Positions 60,607-64,000 of a DNA stretch of 64,000 nt are shown in pieces. How positions within the stretch are numbered: position 1 is the first letter of the stretch; the number at the start of each line of letters is the position of its first letter. The stretch spans positions 50,390 to 114,389 of the forward strand of contig CAZWEO010000003.1 of NCBI GenBank assembly GCA_964633115.1. Reading direction: 5' to 3'. The notes beneath the pieces are model-generated. The model had not been told where the DNA came from. It ran no database searches and was given only the letters and a program-made list of their open reading frames with translations. Source of the stretch: B30-G6 sp964633115. Lineage in GTDB: Bacteria; Desulfobacterota; Desulfobacteria; Desulfobacterales; B30-G6. The translations under genes and the position numbers were made by a program.

Positions 60607-61539
60607 TCAACGTAAGATGTTCCTGGCGGTCTCTACATCTTTGGCAATTTGATTAGAAAGCTCGGCTATCCCTGAAAACTTAATTTCATCCCGAATCCGC
60701 TCAATAAATTTTATGGTGATGTGTTTGCCATACAGATCGGATTTGAAATCAAGAATATGCACCTCAATGGTGAATTCCTGATCATCAAAGGTGGGACTGT
60801 AGCCGATATTGACGACGCCTAAGTGCCGCTTACCCAGGCAGTTTACACTGACAGCGTAGATGCCGGTTTTGGGGCAAAGTTCGTCTGTCAGTTGGATATT
60901 TGCGGTTGGGAACCCCAGTAGCTTACCCCCACGATTACGGCCAGGAACAACCGAGCCGCTAACCTGGTAGGGACGGCCCAGCAATTTTTGTGCATTCTGA
61001 ACGTCCCCATCGAGAAGCATCTCCCGGATGCGGGTACTGCTGATGCGTTGGGGCTTGTTGTTTGAGACGGGAACCCAGTCGACCACATCGACTTCAAAGT
61101 CAAAGGCCTCGGCATAGGATTTCAATAGGTTGAGATTACCCTGCCGGTTTTTGCCAAAAGTATAATCTTCACCCACAACAATTATGCGCATACCGATACG
61201 CCCCAATAGCACATCATAGACGAATTCTTTGGCAGTGATAGCTGCAAACTCATGGGTGAATGGGACACAGATGAGGGCATCGATTCCTGATTTAGCGATC
61301 AGTTCAACTTTTTGATTGAACGGGGTCAAAAGGGGAGGGTGGCCGTTGTTTTTCAAGACACGGATGGGGTGGGGTTCAAAAGTCATAGCCAAGCTAGTGC
61401 TGTCCAGGATATCGGCTTTTTCAATCACCTCATGAAAGAGTGCTTGATGCCCAATATGAACACCGTCAAAATTGCCGATGGTGATAACGGCATTTTCGAA
61501 GGGCCTGTCAATATCTTCAAGATTTTCAATAAGTTTCAT
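60607..61539 (-). CDS. ribF: Bifunctional riboflavin kinase / FAD synthetase
   Basis: Makes FMN and then FAD. The N-terminal FAD-synthetase domain has ITIGNFDGVHIGHQALFHEV and RISSTRIREML; the C-terminal flavokinase domain has PGRNRGGKLLGFPTANIQLT (PTAN motif) and VEVHILDF-like VHILDFKSDLYGKHITIKFI. 310 residues. Ribosome site not strong; start ATG 61539 gives the normal N-terminus. Confidence 0.96.
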   Translation of the reverse strand: MKLIENLEDIDRPFENAVITIGNFDGVHIGHQALFHEVIEKADILDSTSLAMTFEPHPIRVLKNNGHPPLLTPFNQKVELIAKSGIDALICVPFTHEFAAITAKEFVYDVLLGRIGMRIIVVGEDYTFGKNRQGNLNLLKSYAEAFDFEVDVVDWVPVSNNKPQRISSTRIREMLLDGDVQNAQKLLGRPYQVSGSVVPGRNRGGKLLGFPTANIQLTDELCPKTGIYAVSVNCLGKRHLGVVNIGYSPTFDDQEFTIEVHILDFKSDLYGKHITIKFIERIRDEIKFSGIAELSNQIAKDVETARNILR

Positions 61540-61678
61540 TCAATTGCTCATCAGCAAATATTGGCTTGACATCAAAAATGAAAAGATATACCTATAGCAT
61601 CCGATGAATTGAATCAATCTCTTTTTATGTGTCACAAGCCTTTCATGGACATGAGATTGATTTTTTCTGTTCAAACGT

Positions 61679-61765
61679 GCCGAAGTGGCGGAACTGGTAG
61701 ACGCGCTAGGTTCAGGGTCTAGTCGGGGTTTCCCGGTGGGAGTTCGAGTCTCCCCTTCGGCACCA
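61679..61765 (+). tRNA. tRNA-Leu (CAG)
   Basis: 87 nt with encoded CCA. Acceptor stem GCCGAAG/CTTCGGC, discriminator A, D-arm with GGAACTGGTAGACGC, anticodon stem CTAGG/TCTAG around loop TTCAGGG (anticodon CAG), long class II variable arm, and T-arm GGGAG..GTTCGAGTC..TCCCC. A Leu tRNA of the class II type. Integrase gene reads toward its 3' end. Confidence 0.97.
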
Positions 61766-61775
61766 AGTAAAACAA

Positions 61776-61811
61776 GGCCTTTAGAAAATACATTCTCTAA
61801 GGGCTTTATTT
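61776..61811 (+). terminator. Terminator after tRNA-Leu
   Basis: GGCCTTTAGA and TCTAAGGGCT form a bulged stem, followed by TTATTT. It would end tRNA transcription. The integrase gene end lies 64 nt further. Confidence 0.55.
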
Positions 61812-61874
61812 ATTCTCACACTTGCAAGGATTTCCCTTCTAAATCACTTATATTCAATATCTCACAGAGGTATA

Positions 61875-63062
61875 TCAAATAATATTTTCTTGTTGGTCAA
61901 CACTATGGTCAACATTTCGAAGAAAAGCCTGCATTTGGTCAACGGCCTGCCTAGTGTCATCATCATCGATAGTATTATACCTATCAAACATTTCACGTGT
62001 TGAATGACCGGTGATTTCCATAATTACCGATTCCGCAACACCAGCTTTTCGCATGTTGGTATTGAAAGTATGCCTCAAGTCATGGAAAGTAAAGCCGTTT
62101 TTTATCTTTCTACCGTAGGGTAAGCCGCTAGCATCACAAGCCTCTTTAATGGCATATCTAATATCGTTTATAGGCTTGCCACGGTAAAGGAATACAAATT
62201 TAGTATGGATAGCCCTCGGGATATTTTCAAGGATTTCATGAAGTTCATCACATATCGGTATTTTTCGGGGTTCTCCATCCTTCGTATCGCTCGCTTCTAG
62301 ACTAATCACACGATATTTCAAGTCAATTTTATCCCATGTAAGGCTTAGGATTTCACCTTTACGCATGCCGGTATAGTAGCCCATGGCTACAATCCCCTTG
62401 GTATGTCTTGGAAGCTTATCAATAAGTCCTTGAAACTCATCTTGGGATAAAACTCTGTTCCTCGCATTTGCATTACGTTTTAGAAGTTTCTTTACCTTTT
62501 TAAAAGTCCTTAGCGCATCACCGTCAACCATGTTGTTATCGAATGCTTTATTAATCATGGTTCTGGCTGCGCCAATTTCCTGATCAATGTAAGAGTCAGA
62601 TAAGCCCTTAGCTTTTCGCATGGCTTGATAGTTTTCCAGGTCAACAGGCATGATTTTGCCTACTATCATATTACCGAAAACTGCGTTAAAGTTATTCAGG
62701 TTAATTTTCAGAATCTTGAAATAGGCCTTTGCTTTTACCTTTTCAAGTTTTAGATACCAATCCGAAAGGTCTTGAAAGGTATCTTTATAATCTGGCTTTA
62801 CATCCATCATTCGCTTTTCGACTTTTTGAACCGTCCTTTTTGCATTGGCTATTCTGGCATCCTCGATGCTATATCCATTCAGGTCAACAAACGATCCAAC
62901 AGATTCCCTTTTTTGTTTACCATTTGGAAGCCTGTAATTAATCCAATACTTTACCTTTTTTGAACTCTTTGCGTTATCCAAATTTTCACCACAGGATCTA
63001 CACAATTTGTTTTTATTAGCTTGTTTTCTGTGGCAGTATGGACATTCTGCTAAAATTCCCAT
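61875..63062 (-). CDS. Tyrosine site-specific integrase
   Basis: 395 residues. An N-terminal zinc ribbon (CPYCHRKQANKNKLCRSCG), a SAM-like arm domain, and the catalytic domain with Arg in YYTGMRKGEILSLTW, Lys in DTKDGEPRKIPI, HxxR in FHDLRHTFNTNMR, His in ITGHSTREMF and Tyr in MFDRYNTI. All five hallmarks are present, so it is probably active. A perfect GAAAGGAGG site precedes the ATG. Its 3' end points at the tRNA-Leu, which is a typical attachment locus; no second attachment copy is in the window. Confidence 0.93.
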   Translation of the reverse strand: MGILAECPYCHRKQANKNKLCRSCGENLDNAKSSKKVKYWINYRLPNGKQKRESVGSFVDLNGYSIEDARIANAKRTVQKVEKRMMDVKPDYKDTFQDLSDWYLKLEKVKAKAYFKILKINLNNFNAVFGNMIVGKIMPVDLENYQAMRKAKGLSDSYIDQEIGAARTMINKAFDNNMVDGDALRTFKKVKKLLKRNANARNRVLSQDEFQGLIDKLPRHTKGIVAMGYYTGMRKGEILSLTWDKIDLKYRVISLEASDTKDGEPRKIPICDELHEILENIPRAIHTKFVFLYRGKPINDIRYAIKEACDASGLPYGRKIKNGFTFHDLRHTFNTNMRKAGVAESVIMEITGHSTREMFDRYNTIDDDDTRQAVDQMQAFLRNVDHSVDQQENII

Positions 63063-63104
63063 GTGTTACCTCCTTTCGCGTCGTATTGGCTGTGCAATCC
63101 AGTC

Positions 63105-63215
63105 TTATTTATTCATAACCGGAATGTTTACCGGTTCGTCGCTCGTGAAATAAATATTCAGGTAAAATGATAGCTCCTCGGTGGTGACACCTTTGCGGTG
63201 GACCTGATTGGTCAT
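63105..63215 (-). CDS. 36-residue protein upstream of the integrase
   Basis: Small frame beginning MTNQVHRKGVTTEELSFYLN and ending IYFTSDEPVNIPVMNK. AAAGGAGG lies 5 nt before the ATG, which strongly supports translation. It lies between the integrase and the 63229 gene. Candidate excisionase-like or structural peptide cannot be told from sequence; function unknown. Confidence 0.6.
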   Translation of the reverse strand: MTNQVHRKGVTTEELSFYLNIYFTSDEPVNIPVMNK

Positions 63216-63228
63216 GCAGCCTCCTTTA

Positions 63229-63525
63229 TTATTCGTTATTAACAATGATCTTTATGAACTCTATGGCATAATTCCACGCTGAAAACCTGCACTTAGCCCT
63301 CCCTTCAGCGTTCATAATAAATGGGTCTTCACCGAAGCTCGTATAGTAGTCGAATAGTTCATCCTCCGTTTTAATTCTTATGAACGCTTCATTGACAAAA
63401 TCTTCGACTATTTTCTTACAAGCTGAAATCGCAGTTTCGCAGTCATCAAAGCTCCCAAGATAATATCGCTCGTTTTCGTCCATGTAATGGAAATTATCAT
63501 CGACATACACTTTGTAAGTGCCCAT
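63229..63525 (-). CDS. Hypothetical island protein
   Basis: 98 residues, acidic (pattern VDDNFHYMDENERYYLGSFD), with aromatic residues and a KTEDELFDYYTSFGEDP tract. AAGGAGG precedes the ATG. It overlaps no other gene and probably belongs to the integrase operon of the inserted element. No family recognised. Confidence 0.7.
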   Translation of the reverse strand: MGTYKVYVDDNFHYMDENERYYLGSFDDCETAISACKKIVEDFVNEAFIRIKTEDELFDYYTSFGEDPFIMNAEGRAKCRFSAWNYAIEFIKIIVNNE

Positions 63526-63665
63526 GAGTGCGACCTCCTTCGTGGGTAATCATACGACTGCCATTCAGCACAATTACTAACCAGATTGTAAATTCGGATT
63601 TTTGAATTGGAACTGGTGGGATAATCGGTGTTTCTACTAAAAACGTATAGCACGATTCTCCTTGT

Positions 63666-63681
63666 GTCAATCTGTCTTGAC
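63666..63681. promoter_or_regulatory. Inverted repeat GTCAA-N6-TTGAC
   Basis: One of two GTCAA/TTGAC inverted repeats between the divergent genes 63525 and 63786; the second is 63729-63746 with an 8-nt spacer. Likely operators of the small regulator (inference). Confidence 0.45.
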
Positions 63682-63728
63682 CTGAAAAGGAATACCTGGT
63701 AATACCATATTATACTAATTATTAATAT

Positions 63729-63746
63729 GTCAAGAAATAATTTGAC
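63729..63746. promoter_or_regulatory. Inverted repeat GTCAA-N8-TTGAC
   Basis: TGTCAA and TTGACA flank 8 nt; the TTGACA half also resembles a -35 element for the rightward gene (AATAAT or TAATTA 15-17 nt on). A minus-strand TATAAT is also close (63709-63714). So promoter and operator may overlap. Confidence 0.4.
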
Positions 63747-63785
63747 AGGTTTAATTTTAAACAATAATTAAAAAGGATGTGGAAA

Positions 63786-63941
63786 ATGATTTCATTAAAA
63801 GTCGACGCACGTATGAAAAAAGCCCTTGGGAAACTTGCTGAAAAAGAGTTCACCAGCGTATCCAGTCTACTGAAAAAAGGCGCTGAAAAAGTGCTTCAAG
63901 AGCATGGTATTGATTGGCGCAAAGAAGTAATCGACAAATAA
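63786..63941 (+). CDS. Small ribbon-helix-helix-like regulator
   Basis: 51 residues: MISLKVDARMKKALGKLAEK, then EFTSVSSLLKKGAEKVLQEH and GIDWRKEVIDK. A beta strand followed by two amphipathic helices fits the CopG/Arc ribbon-helix-helix style. AGGATGTGG precedes the ATG. Divergent from the integrase-side genes with two inverted repeats between. Function as a repressor is inferred. Confidence 0.6.
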   Translation: MISLKVDARMKKALGKLAEKEFTSVSSLLKKGAEKVLQEHGIDWRKEVIDK

Positions 63942-64000
63942 TTTTCGTAATTATTCAGCGTAATTTTCGTTTCTACTACTATCTATTCTGCAAATTCCGG

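Overview
This window looks like a chromosomal segment of a motile Gram-negative bacterium, most likely a Desulfobacterota (delta-proteobacterial) sulfate-reducer-type organism. This is inferred from flagellar gene order, the FlhF/FlhG/FliA/CsrA/FliW set, sigma-54 promoters, L- and P-ring genes (FlgH, FlgI: two membranes) and a prkA-yeaH-spoVR operon. No rRNA or species-level marker is present, so the assignment stays an inference.

Positions 1-29620 are almost entirely a flagellar supercluster on the + strand. It begins inside the last gene of an upstream unit (a MotE-like chaperone). Then come fliK-flgD-flgE (937-4899); a 0.8-kb repeat-rich gap; and motA - two motB-like genes - fliL-fliM-fliN-fliO-fliP-fliQ-fliR-flhB-flhA-flhF-flhG-fliA, followed by a second FliL-like gene, two small genes, a FliK-like gene and a free-standing FlhB C-domain gene (5696-21002). 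Last is flgF-flgG-flgA-flgH-flgI-flgJ-flgN-flgK-flgL-csrA-fliW (21209-29617). Together these encode stators, switch, export gate, rod, P/L rings, hook junction, the sigma-28 factor and the CsrA/FliW post-transcriptional switch. Good -24/-12 (sigma-54) promoters stand before motA and flgF.

Positions 29620-46800 carry regulatory and stress genes. A SPOR-domain secreted protein has its own sigma-54 promoter and is followed by a PAS-histidine kinase-receiver hybrid. A perfect sigma-54 promoter then drives a four-gene operon: PrkA kinase, YeaH-type von Willebrand protein, SpoVR, and a second, divergent PrkA-like P-loop protein. Next come a single-domain response regulator, an HD-GYP protein overlapping a HEAT-repeat protein, and cinA.

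Positions 46800-61560 are mainly minus-strand housekeeping and accessory genes: an alpha/beta hydrolase, decayed gene remnants, a zinc-ribbon protein that seems to start with AUU, an SPFH/virion-core-like zinc-ribbon protein, a GAF-HD-GYP protein, and the def-fmt-rsmB-PASTA-rpe cluster with a flippase-like membrane protein and ribF. Intergenic gaps hold several hairpin-rich repeats, including a modular element present in four copies.

At 61679 a tRNA-Leu(CAG) marks the edge of an integrated element: a tyrosine integrase reads toward its 3' end, followed by small island-type genes and a ribbon-helix-helix-like regulator with nearby GTCAA/TTGAC inverted repeats. The far end of the element is outside the window.

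The best leads are: (1) a MotB paralogue whose membrane segment lacks the proton-binding Asp next to a normal MotB; (2) GTCA-N6-TGAC palindromes upstream of three of the four sigma-54 promoters; (3) the sigma-54-driven PrkA/YeaH/SpoVR/PrkA-like operon; (4) an array of 18-bp mini-hairpins with compensated stems; (5) an apparent AUU start codon; and (6) the four-copy modular intergenic repeat.
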